NCBI GenBank assembly: GCA_038849555.1
Contig: JAWCMT010000008.1
Coordinates: 1-49,377 of the forward strand
DNA from: JAOAIV01 sp038849555
GTDB taxonomy: Archaea; Thermoproteota; Bathyarchaeia; Bathyarchaeales; Bathycorpusculaceae
Direction: 5' to 3'
Length of the DNA stretch: 49,377 bases
Position numbers and translations under genes: made by a program. Position 1 is the stretch's first letter; each line of letters opens with the position of its first letter. The notes beneath the pieces were generated by a model that worked only from the letters and a program-made list of their open reading frames with translations, had not been told where the DNA came from and did no database searches. Below are positions 33,465 through 42,405 of this stretch, piece after piece.

Positions 33465-34349
33465 ATGAAAATAGGATTGGTCACGTACACTCCAGAAAAA
33501 GTTGAAGGCTTTGACATGCATGTTTACTATTCGAAACGTGCTGACGGCTCAGTTTTTCCGGCAGCAAAAGAAATGCAGAATGACGTTACATGCTTCTGCG
33601 ACGCTGAAGCAATCCGAGAAAACCCCCGTATAGCAGCAGTTTCGAGTATTGGACCAGCTTTGAGGAAGAACAGGAAAATAAATTTGCCCTTCGATTTCAT
33701 CTGCCCTACAAATCCAGAATACCGTGCAAAAATTCTAAGCTACATCGAAGAAATCAGCAGAGAAAACATTGAGGGCGTGACGCTGAATCTTTATCACTTT
33801 CCAGAGGAAGAATTCTGCGTTTGCCCCAGATGCGTCGAGCTATGGCGAAAGAGTGGACTAAACTGGACCGAATGGCGAGCACAAGAAATAACCAGTTTCC
33901 TTAAAGAGGCAAAGCGCTTGGTTAAAGGCGCTTTCGCGGTGGAAATGTTCCCAGATCCAGTGCTTGCCAAAGAAAGATTCGGCATAGACTTTGAAGGCAT
34001 AGCGGAGTTAGTGGACTACTTCCATGTTCCATTGTCCTCGCGGGATTACCTGACAAATTACTGGGTAGACTTGTTGACAAGAGATTTTGTCAAAATTTTG
34101 AAGAAGCCCGTCGTCGTAGAAGTCAGCGCAGAAATGTTGAACGACGAAAAAGCAGATGCCCTGCTTAAGACTGTAGCTTATCTAAGTAGGCACAACTTGA
34201 TGGGTGTGCTTATGCTTGTGCATGACGCAGAAAACGCGAGGCAAATCTGCAGATACGCTGTAAATAACAGTGATTTCCGCGAGTGGGTTAGAAAATACGA
34301 GTTCGCCAAGATGATACAAATAGTGGACAGGTGGGCTAAGCTTTACTAA
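33465..34349 (+). CDS. Glycoside-hydrolase-like TIM-barrel protein, paralogue 2
   Basis: About 294 residues from ATG 33465 (AAGGG ribosome site); an in-frame TTG at 33456 is less likely. It matches the gene at 31463-32362 along its whole length: KVEGFDMHVYY, PALRKNRKINLPFDFICPTNPEYR, EEFCVCPRCVELWRKSGLNW, and the PDPVLAKERFG segment. The C-terminus ends in the same VDRWAKLY-like pattern. Divergence is substantial outside these blocks, so the two probably differ in substrate. No signal peptide is seen. Function is unknown; the arrangement around ferredoxin-cbiZ is the only clue. Confidence 0.6.
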   Translation: MKIGLVTYTPEKVEGFDMHVYYSKRADGSVFPAAKEMQNDVTCFCDAEAIRENPRIAAVSSIGPALRKNRKINLPFDFICPTNPEYRAKILSYIEEISRENIEGVTLNLYHFPEEEFCVCPRCVELWRKSGLNWTEWRAQEITSFLKEAKRLVKGAFAVEMFPDPVLAKERFGIDFEGIAELVDYFHVPLSSRDYLTNYWVDLLTRDFVKILKKPVVVEVSAEMLNDEKADALLKTVAYLSRHNLMGVLMLVHDAENARQICRYAVNNSDFREWVRKYEFAKMIQIVDRWAKLY

Positions 34350-34506
34350 GCACGCGGCTACGTTGCAGAGAAAAAGCGATACGTTATATGCCAGAGATAT
34401 ATCCCGCAAGCGCAAGGTTAATAAACATCACAGAAAGATTACATGTGACTACTTCCTAACAGTAGAAATCTCAGAATAATCCGATTTTAAGGAGAACAAA
34501 AGAGCA

Positions 34507-35145
34507 ATGGCACAGAACAACGCAGCTAGCCAATTAGTCCTGAAAGGAACAACCACGCTTGGTGTCGTCTGCAAAGACGGCGTCATCTTAGCCTCTGACA
34601 CGCGTGTAACAATGGGCTTTTATGTTGCGCATAAATTTGGAAAGAAAGTATACAAAATAGACGACCACTTAGGCATGACCATAGCAGGAACAGTCGCCGA
34701 CGCACAGCGAGTTGTCGACATACTCATCGCTAATGCTCAGCTTTACAAGATTAACATGAACAGACCCATACCCGTTAGCGCCGCGGCGAGACTTACCGCT
34801 AATTTGCTGTTTTCCGCGAGATACGTGCCGCTGGCAACGCAGGTCCTAATCGGCGGCATAGATGACACAGGCCCGCATGTGTTCAATTTAGACCCATTTG
34901 GCAGCTTGACTGAGGAAAAAATGGTTTCAACTGGTTCAGGTTCACCCATAGCCTACGGCGTGCTAGAGGATGGCTATCGAGAAGGCATGTCGGTTAACGA
35001 GCTTTTGCCAATTGTTGTCAAAGCCGTAAACGCTGCCATGAAACGTGATGTCGCAAGCGGCAACAGCTATAATGTAACAGTTATCGACCAGAACGGTTAC
35101 CGCGAATTAACAGACGAAGAGAAGCGCAAGCTTCTGTCAAATTGA
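34507..35145 (+). CDS. psmB: Proteasome beta subunit
   Basis: 212 residues of the Ntn-hydrolase fold. A short propeptide of 14 residues ends at Gly14, and autocleavage would expose Thr15 of TTTLGVVCKDG. The catalytic Asp (ASDTRVT) and Lys (FGKKVYKI) are in place, and STGSGSPIAYGVLE is the conserved C-terminal motif. It forms the inner beta rings of the archaeal 20S proteasome. AAGGAG precedes the ATG. The gene is followed 14 bp later by fttA, an arrangement often conserved in archaea. Confidence 0.97.
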   Translation: MAQNNAASQLVLKGTTTLGVVCKDGVILASDTRVTMGFYVAHKFGKKVYKIDDHLGMTIAGTVADAQRVVDILIANAQLYKINMNRPIPVSAAARLTANLLFSARYVPLATQVLIGGIDDTGPHVFNLDPFGSLTEEKMVSTGSGSPIAYGVLEDGYREGMSVNELLPIVVKAVNAAMKRDVASGNSYNVTVIDQNGYRELTDEEKRKLLSN

Positions 35146-35159
35146 GGAAGTAAAGAATC

Positions 35160-37079
35160 GTGGCAAGAAACTCTGATAAAGACAAGATAGAAATAAGCCA
35201 CTATATACTTGAGCATGTTCCAAGAGAAGCAGAAGTTACCAGAATAGAGTATGAAGGCCCAGCACTTGCCGTCTACACTAAGAAGCCAGAAATTTTGGTT
35301 GACCAAAGCAACATAGTGGCAGAAATCGTCAGTGTAATTCGCAAAAGAATAGTGGTCCGCCCCGACCCGTCGGTTAGGCTGCCCGAAGCAGAAGCTGAAA
35401 AGTTAACACGGGAATTAATAGCTCCAGAAGCAGAGATAACAGACATAAATTTCGACCCCAGCCTCGGCGAGATAATAATAGAAACAAAAAAACCAGGCCT
35501 TGTTATAGGAAGAAACGGCGCAGTTCTCCAGGAGATTATTAAGAAAACCAAGTGGCGCCCTCATGTCTTGCGGAGTCCTCCGATAAAGTCCAAGATTGTT
35601 ATGCACATGCGACATTATCTTCATTCAGAAAGCAAAGAACGCGAAAGAATACTTCGCAATGTGGGCGAAAGAATATTCAGACCCAAAGCATACGACGTCG
35701 GCGACATCAGGCTGACCGTGCTTGGAGGCGCTCAAGAAGTAGGCCGCTCCGCATTCCTCATCAAAACCCGAGAAAGCAGCGTCCTGCTTGACTGCGGCAT
35801 CAACCCAGGCTCGCAAAGGCCTTTTGAGGCGTTTCCACGTTTTGATTCACCAGAATTTCAAATCGACCAATTAGACGCTGTTGTTATAACACACGCGCAT
35901 CTTGACCATTGCGGTTTGCTACCCTTCCTTTACAAATACGGCTACGATGGCCCCGTTTACTGTTCTGCGCCAACTTCAAACTTGATGACCATGCTCCAAT
36001 TGGACTACTTGGACGTGGCAAGCAAACAAGGAATAACACCGCATTATGACCAAAAAGATGTCCGCGAAAGCGTATTACACACGATACCCTTGAAGTTCGG
36101 TGTTGTCACCGATGTAGCGCCTGATATTCGTTTGACACTGCATAATTCAGGCCATATTCTCGGCGCGGCCATGGCGCACTTGCACATTGGCGAGGGTTTA
36201 CACAACATTGTCTACACGAGTGATTACAAGTTCGCAAGAACCATGCTGCTGGAGGCAGCGGCAGCTGAGTTCCCGCGCATTGAAACCGTTATAACCGAAA
36301 GCACCTACGGTGGACACGAAGACTTCATGCCCTCAAGAGTTGAAGCTGAAGAAAGATTAACGCGTGTTATAAATGAAACATTGGAGCGCAAAGGCAAAGT
36401 GCTAATTCCAGTGCCTGCCGTGGGCAGAGCGCAGGAAATAATGCTAATCATTGACGGCTACATGAAGCGTGGATTAATGAAAGAGGCGCCCGTGTTCATT
36501 GAAGGCATGATTTCCGAAGCCACGGCGATTCACACTGCTTACCCGGAGTATCTGGGCAGGGAAGTTCGCCACAGCATTCTCCACGAGGAAGTTAACCCGT
36601 TCCAGTCGGATTACTTCACTATTGTGGAGCATCCCAGCGTTAGGCAAAACATAATCGAAGGCGAACCATGCATTGTGCTTGCTACTTCAGGCATGCTTGA
36701 AGGCGGTCCAGTAATAGAGTACTTCAAGAATTGGGCTGGAGACGAGAGAAACACCATAATCTTTGTCAGCTACCAAATTGAGGGCACTTTGGGTAGGCGA
36801 GTGCAGAAAGGCGTAAACGAGGTCACGATGATGGATAACGAGGGCAAAATGGCTGTCGTCCAAGTTAGAATGCATGTAGAGTCGATAGAAGGCTTTTCAG
36901 GGCACTCTGACAGGCGGCAATTGGTCAGTTATTTGACACATCTTAAGCCTAAGCCTGAGAGAATTTTCGTGTGCCACGGAGAAAAACAGAAAATCGCGAA
37001 TTTAGCTAATTATCTCAGCAGTAAGGTGGGCATACCCACTATTGTTCCATCAGTTTTAGAAACATTTAGGCTGCTGTAG
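35160..37079 (+). CDS. fttA: aCPSF1/FttA ribonuclease, transcription termination factor
   Basis: 639 residues. Two N-terminal KH domains (VIGRNG at 115-120 in the second), a metallo-beta-lactamase core with THAHLDH (244-250), SGHILGAAM, and a beta-CASP insert (ESTYGG, IPVPAVGRAQE) ending in GHSDRRQL and VCHGE. This is the archaeal relative of CPSF73, shown in methanogens to cut nascent RNA at U-rich ends and terminate transcription. The GTG start at 35160 follows GAGGAAG. It is co-transcribed with psmB. The stop is TAG, and the last 14 nt overlap the end of the convergent sepF gene. Confidence 0.96.
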   Translation: MARNSDKDKIEISHYILEHVPREAEVTRIEYEGPALAVYTKKPEILVDQSNIVAEIVSVIRKRIVVRPDPSVRLPEAEAEKLTRELIAPEAEITDINFDPSLGEIIIETKKPGLVIGRNGAVLQEIIKKTKWRPHVLRSPPIKSKIVMHMRHYLHSESKERERILRNVGERIFRPKAYDVGDIRLTVLGGAQEVGRSAFLIKTRESSVLLDCGINPGSQRPFEAFPRFDSPEFQIDQLDAVVITHAHLDHCGLLPFLYKYGYDGPVYCSAPTSNLMTMLQLDYLDVASKQGITPHYDQKDVRESVLHTIPLKFGVVTDVAPDIRLTLHNSGHILGAAMAHLHIGEGLHNIVYTSDYKFARTMLLEAAAAEFPRIETVITESTYGGHEDFMPSRVEAEERLTRVINETLERKGKVLIPVPAVGRAQEIMLIIDGYMKRGLMKEAPVFIEGMISEATAIHTAYPEYLGREVRHSILHEEVNPFQSDYFTIVEHPSVRQNIIEGEPCIVLATSGMLEGGPVIEYFKNWAGDERNTIIFVSYQIEGTLGRRVQKGVNEVTMMDNEGKMAVVQVRMHVESIEGFSGHSDRRQLVSYLTHLKPKPERIFVCHGEKQKIANLANYLSSKVGIPTIVPSVLETFRLL

Positions 37080-37440
37080 GCAAGGTCTCCTTCGAAACCT
37101 GCGGTTTTTCTCTCCAAATTTTTATATTCTGCGGGCAGATGACAACTCGTTCTTCGCCTAGGCGAGCTATGTCTCCTCCAATGGATTCGGCGAACTCGTA
37201 TAACTCGTTCACCGCGCGTTTTACGTCTTCGATGCTTTTGCTTGCAAGAGGCGTAATCCGCAGAATAAGGACGTTTCCGCTTTTAACTTCGTTTTTGATG
37301 GCTTCCAAGTCTGATAATTCGCGAAGAGGCAGAGCTTTCAAGTAGGTTTTATTAGCGCTCTCTTTATCTTCTTGAGGAGGCATCTCTGCTTTTTCTTCGT
37401 CTTCCTTCTTTGGTTTTCGGAACAGCCCAATAGACGGCAA
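37066..37440 (-). CDS. sepF: SepF cell-division protein
   Basis: 124 residues. An N-terminal amphipathic segment (MPSIGLFRKP) for membrane binding and an acidic linker lead to the SepF/DUF552 domain (about 35-120): YLKALPLRELSDLEAIKNEV, GNVLILRITPL, and GDIARLGEERVVICP. In archaea SepF anchors FtsZ to the membrane, so FtsZ-based division is expected although ftsZ is not in this window. TTG 37440 has GAGGAGAAA upstream. The 3' end overlaps fttA by 14 nt on the other strand. Confidence 0.88.
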   Translation of the reverse strand: MPSIGLFRKPKKEDEEKAEMPPQEDKESANKTYLKALPLRELSDLEAIKNEVKSGNVLILRITPLASKSIEDVKRAVNELYEFAESIGGDIARLGEERVVICPQNIKIWREKPQVSKETLPTAA

Positions 37441-37631
37441 ATTTCTCCTCTCTGTCTTTTTCTATTTAAGCGCTTTTAACAGTTAAGCGTTTCTTAATTT
37501 CAACTCTGAATTCTGATGGCTAATATGGATTTAATTAATAAGTATCTTATGAATTCACGATTAAGATTAAAGCTTTATGTTAAACAAGTCCAGCCTGAAA
37601 GTGCGGGTAAGCATAATGAGGAGTTAGATTG

Positions 37632-38138
37632 TTAAGCTAACCGCTGCAGATGCAACGCCAACTCGGCGATTTGCCTCTCGAACTTCTCTCGCATATTCTT
37701 GAAGCGCATGGCTGCAGAGGGATGAATTATTTCCACGTACTCTATGCCCTCTATGCGTGGTGTTTCCTTTGCCGTTGCGCCTAAAAGCACAATTATTTTC
37801 GGTTTAATTATGGCGATTTGCGCGAGTAGGTGAGGAAGGCATGCGGCTATTTCATCAGAAGAAGGTCTACGGTTTCCAAGCGTTACATGCTTAACAATGT
37901 TTGTTATGAATAGTTCCTCGCGGTTTATGCCGTTCTCCGCTAACGTTTTGGTCAAGAACTTCCCTGCCCTTCCAACGAACGGCTTGCCTGCTTTGTCTTC
38001 CTCTGCGCCTGGATTCTGCCCTACCAGCATCACTTTAGCGTTAGGTGGGCCTTCGCCTGGAACCGCCTGTGTCGCGCCTTGCCACAGTGGGCATCTTCTG
38101 CAATTTCGGATTTGCATATTTATCTGCTCTAAGCTCAA
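37632..38138 (-). CDS. Family 4-like uracil-DNA glycosylase with altered motifs
   Basis: 168 residues, close to family 4 enzymes in length and layout. The Fe-S cluster ligands would be Cys13, Cys16, residue 84 and Cys100; residue 84 is His (IVKHVTLGNR), where the family has Cys (IVKCRPPGNR). The water-activating motif is GQNPGAEED (40-48) instead of GExPGxxED, so the usual Glu is Gln41. KPFVGRAGK and the C-terminal HPS (139-141) are kept. It probably removes uracil or another damaged base from DNA, but both changes could alter specificity. Start ATG 38138; no operon partner. Confidence 0.85.
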   Translation of the reverse strand: MSLEQINMQIRNCRRCPLWQGATQAVPGEGPPNAKVMLVGQNPGAEEDKAGKPFVGRAGKFLTKTLAENGINREELFITNIVKHVTLGNRRPSSDEIAACLPHLLAQIAIIKPKIIVLLGATAKETPRIEGIEYVEIIHPSAAMRFKNMREKFERQIAELALHLQRLA

Positions 38139-38258
38139 TGCTACTCAGCCTTCGCTACTGCCATGTGCGTATACACAAACTTAAAAAAATCGATTTACAC
38201 ACTATTAAACAAGGCGCAATTGTGGGTTTATTTTACGTTAAGCTTGGAGAAGAAAGAC

Positions 38259-38528
38259 ATGTCAACTCTGGCTCAGAGATTTTTCAGTCTCCTAATAAAA
38301 GTCGCCTTCTTTTTTGAGCCGCTAACGCCACATGTAATCTCATATTATTTGAGCAGGCAGCTTCAGGGATTGGAAAACGAAGGGCGAATTTCTAATTTTC
38401 ATGCAAGAACGCGCCGACTGGGCAAATTTCATTATGAAATGGAAATTAATTTGGAATTGACCCATAAGCAAGCAGCATGTGCGCTTGATGATTTATTGCT
38501 TAGTAAACTGAAGGGGGAAGGGAGGTGA
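38259..38528 (+). CDS. Small protein upstream of a methyltransferase, possibly winged-helix
   Basis: 89 residues from the ATG at 38259, which follows TTGGAGAAG. The frame runs further upstream to 38163, but that part looks non-coding. The middle (SYYLSRQLQGLENEGRI) resembles the recognition part of a winged-helix regulator, followed by a beta hairpin (KFHYEMEINLEL) and a helix. It ends 4 bp before the start of the Met-rich micro-protein. It may regulate the three-gene operon. I do not recognise a specific family. Confidence 0.5.
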   Translation: MSTLAQRFFSLLIKVAFFFEPLTPHVISYYLSRQLQGLENEGRISNFHARTRRLGKFHYEMEINLELTHKQAACALDDLLLSKLKGEGR

Positions 38529-38532
38529 TTTG

Positions 38533-38673
38533 GTGTCTGAGGAAAAGAAGGGCCGTGTAAAAGTGACGATAGAGATGGAAGTTAATGAGGCGCTGATGGA
38601 TATGATGAAGGAGGCAATGTCAAAGATGCAGTGGAAGATGCCTAAGGTTATGAAGCGCCATGAAGAAGAATAA
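38533..38673 (+). CDS. 46-residue Met-rich micro-protein
   Basis: GTG at 38533 has a very strong GGAGGTGAT ribosome site. The peptide is highly charged and contains ten Met (counting the start), mostly in one helix (EALMDMMKEAMSKMQWKM). The end overlaps the start of the methyltransferase gene by 14 nt, so all three genes are coupled. Met-rich helices can bind soft metals or hydrophobic partners. No family is recognised. Confidence 0.6.
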   Translation: MSEEKKGRVKVTIEMEVNEALMDMMKEAMSKMQWKMPKVMKRHEEE

Positions 38674-39250
38674 CACGAGTTATAGAGCGAATTATATGAG
38701 TGGTCACAGGCGTTGCGGTGAAGGCGTGCTGCGAAAGTGGCATCGCCCAAAACTGAATTTGGAGAGCATAGGCTTAGCCGCGGGTATGGTGTTTATGGAT
38801 ATAGGCTGTGGTGACGGTTTCTTCACGTTGCAAGCCGCCAGAATTGTGGGTGAAACAGGCAAGGTTTACGCTGTAGATGTGAATGCATCGGCTGTTGAAC
38901 GCTTAAAACGTAAAGCTGCCGCGGAAGACTTGAAAAACATTTACGCGGTAGTTGGCGCGGCTGAGGATACTGTTTTCTGCGAGGAATGCGCCGACATTGT
39001 TTTCTACAGCACGGTGCTTCATGACTTTAAGGATCCCGCGAAGGTTTTACGTAACGCCAAGCAGATGCTTAAGAAAGGCGGCAAGCTTGTTAATGTGGAC
39101 TGGAAGAAAAAGCCCACAGTGTTTGGGCCGCCTGTGCATATACGGTTTAGCGAAGAGCAGGCCGCCAGCCTAATAGAAGCGGCAGGCTTCAAAATCGAAA
39201 GCATAAGAGACATTGGGCGCGATCATTACATTATTACAGCGCTGGCGTGA
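38660..39250 (+). CDS. Class I SAM-dependent methyltransferase
   Basis: 196 residues of the UbiE/methyltransferase-11 type. Motif I is MDIGCGDGFFTLQAA (about 46-60), motif II reads VYAVDVNASAV, and the post-I acidic residue and VLHDFKDP (motif IV region) are present. The N-terminus is basic and polar. Cysteines in FCEECAD are unusual and could bind a metal. The substrate is unknown. Its ATG lies inside the 3' end of the Met-rich gene. The three-gene operon (possible regulator, micro-protein, methyltransferase) might concern metal or thiol detoxification, but that is a guess. Confidence 0.82.
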   Translation: MKKNNTSYRANYMSGHRRCGEGVLRKWHRPKLNLESIGLAAGMVFMDIGCGDGFFTLQAARIVGETGKVYAVDVNASAVERLKRKAAAEDLKNIYAVVGAAEDTVFCEECADIVFYSTVLHDFKDPAKVLRNAKQMLKKGGKLVNVDWKKKPTVFGPPVHIRFSEEQAASLIEAAGFKIESIRDIGRDHYIITALA

Positions 39251-39378
39251 AGAAAAAGTGCCAAGGCAGCAGTGGCAATAACGTTATGCCTCAGTGTTAG
39301 CGAAGCGCTTGCACAAACATATAGTGAAAAAGGAAATATACCTTTAACACGTTTAATGCTGGGTTAGGAGCCATCACA

Positions 39379-39918
39379 ATGCCTTATTGTATCAAATGTG
39401 GAAAGGCACTTCCTGAAGGAGCAAAGTACTGTCCAGCTTGCGGGGCTGTTGTAGTAGCTGAAACTCCAGCAACTGCAGTTGCAGCAACTGTGCAGACTAT
39501 TGCGCCAGGGTTGAAGTTGGCGTTTTGGGGAGAGCGGTTTGTTGCATGGTTAATAGACGTTATCATTATAGGCGTAGCAATAGGCATATTGAACCTGTTT
39601 AACTTGCTTGCTAGCTTTTCGCTGGCAGGCTGGCCTAATTGGATTCCCTTCTTTAACGCAGGCAGCATCTTATACTTCCTGTATTGGATGTTTATGGAGG
39701 GCATTTATGGGCAATCGCTGGGAAAGATGATTATGCAGATAAAGGTGGTGCGTTTGGATGGCGACGAAATCGGTTTTGGCAATGCCGCCTTGGAGAGCGC
39801 GGGCAAGGCGTTCTTGCTTCCGATAGACTGCATTTTAGGCTGGGTGCTTTATCCTAAAAGTCGGCAGCGAGCGTTCAATTATCTCTCACAGACCATCGTG
39901 GTAAAAGTACCTTCTTGA
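39379..39918 (+). CDS. RDD-family membrane protein with N-terminal zinc ribbon
   Basis: 179 residues. A zinc ribbon (CIKCGKALPEGAKYCPACG, residues 4-22) is followed by an Ala/Thr/Val-rich linker and an RDD domain with three helices (WGERFVAWLIDVIIIG, then FLYWMFMEGIYGQSLGKMIMQIKVV). The Arg-Asp-Asp pattern appears as R...LID. Such proteins are common in archaea and suspected of transport or ion exchange. Start ATG 39379; single gene. Confidence 0.8.
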   Translation: MPYCIKCGKALPEGAKYCPACGAVVVAETPATAVAATVQTIAPGLKLAFWGERFVAWLIDVIIIGVAIGILNLFNLLASFSLAGWPNWIPFFNAGSILYFLYWMFMEGIYGQSLGKMIMQIKVVRLDGDEIGFGNAALESAGKAFLLPIDCILGWVLYPKSRQRAFNYLSQTIVVKVPS

Positions 39919-39960
39919 TAGCCTGCAGCGTCATAATTAAGTAATAGTTGTTACATTTCA

Positions 39961-41694
39961 TTGCACGATAGACGCAATAACTTGGAGAGTGCCGTTAAAT
40001 TAGGAAAGGTTCTAGTCACGTCCGCTTGGCCTTACATTAACGTAATCCCACATCTGGGCAATCTTGTCGGCTCAATTTTATCCGCAGACGTAGCTGCACG
40101 TTATTATCGACTGCGCGGAGACGATGTGCTTTTAGTAAGCGGCTCGGATGAGCATGGCACGCCCATCGAAGTCGAAGCGCTTAGGCAGGGAATAACGCCG
40201 AAGACTTTGACTGACAGAAACCACGCGCGTGTAGCCGAGCTATTCCAAAGGTGGGGCACATCATTTGACAATTACACGCGAACCGAAAGCCTGGTGCACA
40301 AGGAATTCGTGCAGGAAACGCTGATGAAAATCTATCGGAATGGGTATATCTTTAGCCAAGAAACGCAGATGCTGTATTGCGAGCATGACCAGCGCTTTTT
40401 GCCTGACAGGTTCGTGGAGGGAAAATGCCCCTACTGCGGTTATGAGCGCGCTCGCGGCGACCAATGCGACATGTGCGGCAGGCTTCTGGAAACCACTTTC
40501 CTAATAGAGCCACGTTGCGTCATCTGCGGCAACGCACCCACGGTTAAGACCACGCAGCACTGGTACATTGACCTCTCAAAGTTCGCAGAGCCGCTTACCA
40601 CGTACATCAAGAATAATCAGCAGCTTCCCGCAAACGCCAAAAACTTTAGCTTAAACTGGATAAAGGAAGGCTTGAAGCCTCGGGCTGTCACGCGGGATGT
40701 GGAGTGGGGAATTCCAGCGCCTTTCCCCGGTGCGGAAGGCAAAACCATTTACGTGTGGGTTGAAGCCGTCTTAGGCTATGTATCCGCAACCATAGAGCAC
40801 TGCAGACGCATCGGCGAACCTGAAAAGTGGCGTGAATTCTGGTTTGACAAGTCAGCTAAGACATTGTATTTCGTTGGGAAAGACAACATACCATTCCACA
40901 CCATAATTCTCCCTGCACTGCTGTTGGCTACTGGAGAGGATTACAATCTTCCGTGGAACGTTTCAGCCACCGAGTTTCTCCAGTTCAAAGGCGAAAAAGC
41001 ATCCAAAAGCCAGCGGATCGGCATATGGATAGACGAGGCGTTAGAGCTGTTTCCCGCGGATTACTGGCGCTTCTTCCTGATGGTCACGCGTCCGGAAACG
41101 AAGGACACCAACTTTTCATGGGAGTTCTTCCTTGAAAAAATAAATGCTGATTTGAATGACACATTCGGAAATTTCATTCACAGAACCTTAAGCTTCATAA
41201 ACGCTAGGTTTAACAGTGAAATTCCGCAGCCGCAGAAACTAACGCTTGACGACGAGGCAGTCATGCAGACGGTTAAAGAGAAAGTTGAGGAAGCCGCTCG
41301 AGAGTTCGAGGATGCCAGGCTGCAGTCTGCTGCGAACACGCTGATAAGCATAAGCCGCATTGGAAACCAATATCTAAACGAGAATGAGCCGTGGAACCTA
41401 ATCAAAACAGACAGGGCGAAAGCAGCATGCATCCTCTATGTAGCCGCACAAATCGTAAAGGCCATCGCAGTGGTTTCGGCGCCATTCATGCCATCGACAG
41501 CCGAGCAGCTCTGGCAAACACTGAACCTTCCGGGAAGCGTTCACAAAAGCAGTTGGGAAGAAACAGTAGAGCCGCTGGCGGCTGGACATAAAATAGCTAA
41601 GGCAACGCCGCTCTTCAAAAAAATAGATGCGGACGAGAAGAAACTTGACGAGATGCTGGCAAAGATCCGCGAAAAGCAGGCTAAGCCAATCTAA
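39961..41694 (+). CDS. metG: Methionyl-tRNA synthetase, archaeal type, catalytic core
   Basis: 577 residues. HIGH-like HLGN at 31-34 follows VTSAWPYINVIP. A zinc knuckle lies in the connective peptide (CPYCG, CDMCG, CVICG). The KMSKS loop is KASKS (346-350). An anticodon-binding helical domain follows. The C-terminal tRNA-binding (EMAP-like) domain of longer enzymes is absent; in archaea it is often encoded separately. The start is TTG 39961, with another TTG at 39982; neither has a strong ribosome site. It is followed 24 bp later by a PHP-domain gene. Confidence 0.95.
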   Translation: MHDRRNNLESAVKLGKVLVTSAWPYINVIPHLGNLVGSILSADVAARYYRLRGDDVLLVSGSDEHGTPIEVEALRQGITPKTLTDRNHARVAELFQRWGTSFDNYTRTESLVHKEFVQETLMKIYRNGYIFSQETQMLYCEHDQRFLPDRFVEGKCPYCGYERARGDQCDMCGRLLETTFLIEPRCVICGNAPTVKTTQHWYIDLSKFAEPLTTYIKNNQQLPANAKNFSLNWIKEGLKPRAVTRDVEWGIPAPFPGAEGKTIYVWVEAVLGYVSATIEHCRRIGEPEKWREFWFDKSAKTLYFVGKDNIPFHTIILPALLLATGEDYNLPWNVSATEFLQFKGEKASKSQRIGIWIDEALELFPADYWRFFLMVTRPETKDTNFSWEFFLEKINADLNDTFGNFIHRTLSFINARFNSEIPQPQKLTLDDEAVMQTVKEKVEEAAREFEDARLQSAANTLISISRIGNQYLNENEPWNLIKTDRAKAACILYVAAQIVKAIAVVSAPFMPSTAEQLWQTLNLPGSVHKSSWEETVEPLAAGHKIAKATPLFKKIDADEKKLDEMLAKIREKQAKPI

Positions 41695-41718
41695 AACGGG
41701 ATCAGTGATTAACTGGCA

Positions 41719-42405
41719 ATGCAAGTTAAAGCAGACCTTCATGTTCACACAATTTACTCCCACGACTCAATAATTACCGCTGAGGACATTGTTTTCTACG
41801 CTAAGAAACGCGGATTAACCGCAGTAGCCATAACTGACCACAACACTGTTGAAGGCGCATTAAAACTAGCCAAAAAAACCGACTTGCTCATTATACCCGG
41901 CGTGGAGGTTTCAAGCCGCAACGGCCACATAGTCGCCCTTAACGTGCAGGAACCCATACAAAAAGGCTTAAGCGCAGAAGAAACAGTTGACCGAATTCAC
42001 AGGGCAGGCGGCTTAGCAATCGCATGCCACCCCTTTGCGCTTTTTAAAGGCAGCTTAGGCAAACATGTTTCAGCCACGTTTGATGCTGTCGAAACCATTA
42101 ATGCCTCTGCAGCGCCGTTCAAGCGTAGCGTGCGGAAAGCTGAGGAAATCGCCGAGGAGCTAAAGCTTCCACGGGTCGCTGGAACCGATGCACACTACGC
42201 GCCGGCAATCGGTTACGCCTACACCATCGTTGACGCACAGCTTGATGTTGACGCGGTAGTGAAGGCGATTTCTGCAGGGCGCTGTCAACCTTTTGGCGCG
42301 TCGGTACCGCTTAGGCTGAAACTTGAAATGTATTATCATTACTTTAAAGAAAAGAAGGCTGGTTCCAAGATAAAACCAATAGAAACGAAGCAGCCACTCT
42401 TATAA
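41719..42405 (+). CDS. PHP-domain metal-dependent phosphoesterase
   Basis: 228 residues. The trinuclear metal site is marked by DLHVHTIYSHDS (7-18), TDHNTVEG, the GVEVSS Glu, ACHPFALF and GTDAHY, all in the normal order. Relatives hydrolyse nucleoside 3',5'-bisphosphates, RNA ends or histidinol phosphate; the small single-domain form resembles TrpH/YciV-type enzymes. It sits directly behind metG and probably shares its transcript. A Lys-rich tail follows the domain. Confidence 0.85.
   Translation: MQVKADLHVHTIYSHDSIITAEDIVFYAKKRGLTAVAITDHNTVEGALKLAKKTDLLIIPGVEVSSRNGHIVALNVQEPIQKGLSAEETVDRIHRAGGLAIACHPFALFKGSLGKHVSATFDAVETINASAAPFKRSVRKAEEIAEELKLPRVAGTDAHYAPAIGYAYTIVDAQLDVDAVVKAISAGRCQPFGASVPLRLKLEMYYHYFKEKKAGSKIKPIETKQPLL

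Noticed and set aside
38163..38258. N-terminal extension of the small protein at 38259
   Set aside because: No ribosome site for the upstream ATG, whereas ATG 38259 has TTGGAGAAG before it.
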